Assembly: GCA_947447665.1 (NCBI GenBank) | Contig: CANFJX010000001.1 | Span: 62,001 to 126,000, forward strand | Origin: Bacteriovoracaceae bacterium | GTDB taxonomy: Bacteria > Bdellovibrionota > UBA1018 | Direction of reading: 5' to 3' | Length of the DNA stretch: 64,000 bases | Shown: positions 63,973 through 64,000 of the stretch, one piece after another | How positions within the stretch are numbered: position 1 is the first letter of the stretch | Layout of the letters: each line of letters opens with the position of its first letter | Translations under genes and position numbers: made by a program | The notes under the pieces: generated by a model | What the model was told of the DNA's origin: nothing | Seen by the model: only the letters and a program-made list of their open reading frames with translations | Database searches by the model: none

Positions 63973-64000
63973 GCGAGAAAGGGACGAAAAATATGAAACT
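63969..64000 (+). CDS. Start of next gene, probably an MlaD-like protein (partial)
   Basis: Only 32 bases are visible: ATG overlapping the permease 2 stop (ATGA), reading MSEKGTKNMK. Mla operons usually continue with the MCE protein MlaD, so this is the expected product, but the sequence itself does not show it. Confidence 0.4.
   Translation, partial: MSEKGTKNMK

Noticed and set aside
1-64000. tRNA, rRNA, CRISPR array, transposase, prophage or origin of replication
   Set aside because: Read through all intergenic gaps; none shows a cloverleaf, repeat-spacer pattern, DnaA boxes or mobile-element gene.

Overview
The window reads as chromosomal DNA of a motile, Gram-negative, didermic bacterium. 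The gene content and the cluster styles fit the Bdellovibrionota / former Deltaproteobacteria best: a flgB-flgC-fliE-fliF-fliG-fliH-fliI-fliJ-motE-like-fliK flagellar operon, several sigma-54 activators, many signal-peptide-bearing TPR and beta-barrel proteins, two Mla-type lipid transport operons, a small Tad/type II secretion-like cluster and an RpoH-type sigma factor. This assignment is inferred from gene content; no rRNA, tRNA or CRISPR is present to confirm it. No insertion sequence, prophage or integrase was seen, and coding density is very high.

Layout. 1-11878 (minus strand): flagellar basal-body and export operon, preceded by a sigma-54 activator without a receiver domain and a 929-residue secreted TPR protein; a near-perfect -24/-12 promoter lies just upstream at 11905-11920. 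12101-15095: lipoprotein plus MlaE-MlaF-MlaD. 15104-17957 (minus): second sigma-54 activator, small membrane protein, metK and a 42-residue basic protein. 18091-22688: secretin, CpaF ATPase, a protein of unknown function and a convergent TadB/C-like protein. 22830-31651: envelope TPR proteins, dprA, topA, ddl and glutamate dehydrogenase. 31727-35268: NtrC-type response regulator and membrane histidine kinase. 35365-42053: exported PPP phosphatase, trmB, a DUF5679 zinc ribbon, flagellin with a sigma-28 promoter, PotD-like lipoprotein, rdgB, a ydcF-like gene and rpmB. 42100-46722 (minus): maeB-ridA-exported Ser/Thr kinase. 47019-54352: envelope proteins, rlmF, an M16 peptidase, paired barrel proteins and an AstE-like deacylase. 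54385-60946: rpoH-like sigma factor, rpsO-pnp, tmk and holB. 60943-64000: a second Mla-type operon with two different ATPases and two different permeases.

How the genes work together. The flagellar block supplies rod, MS ring, switch, export ATPase complex and (38188-39021) the filament. Sigma-54 appears to drive early regulatory genes and sigma-28 the filament, the usual hierarchical logic. The two Mla-type systems point to active phospholipid traffic between membranes. The 3' operon looks like an asymmetric version: one ATPase lacks the switch histidine and the other has an altered signature motif, and both changes fall in the same composite ATP site. A Ser/Thr kinase and a PPP-family phosphatase both carry Sec signal peptides and so are predicted to act outside the cytoplasm, which is unusual because ATP is not normally available there.
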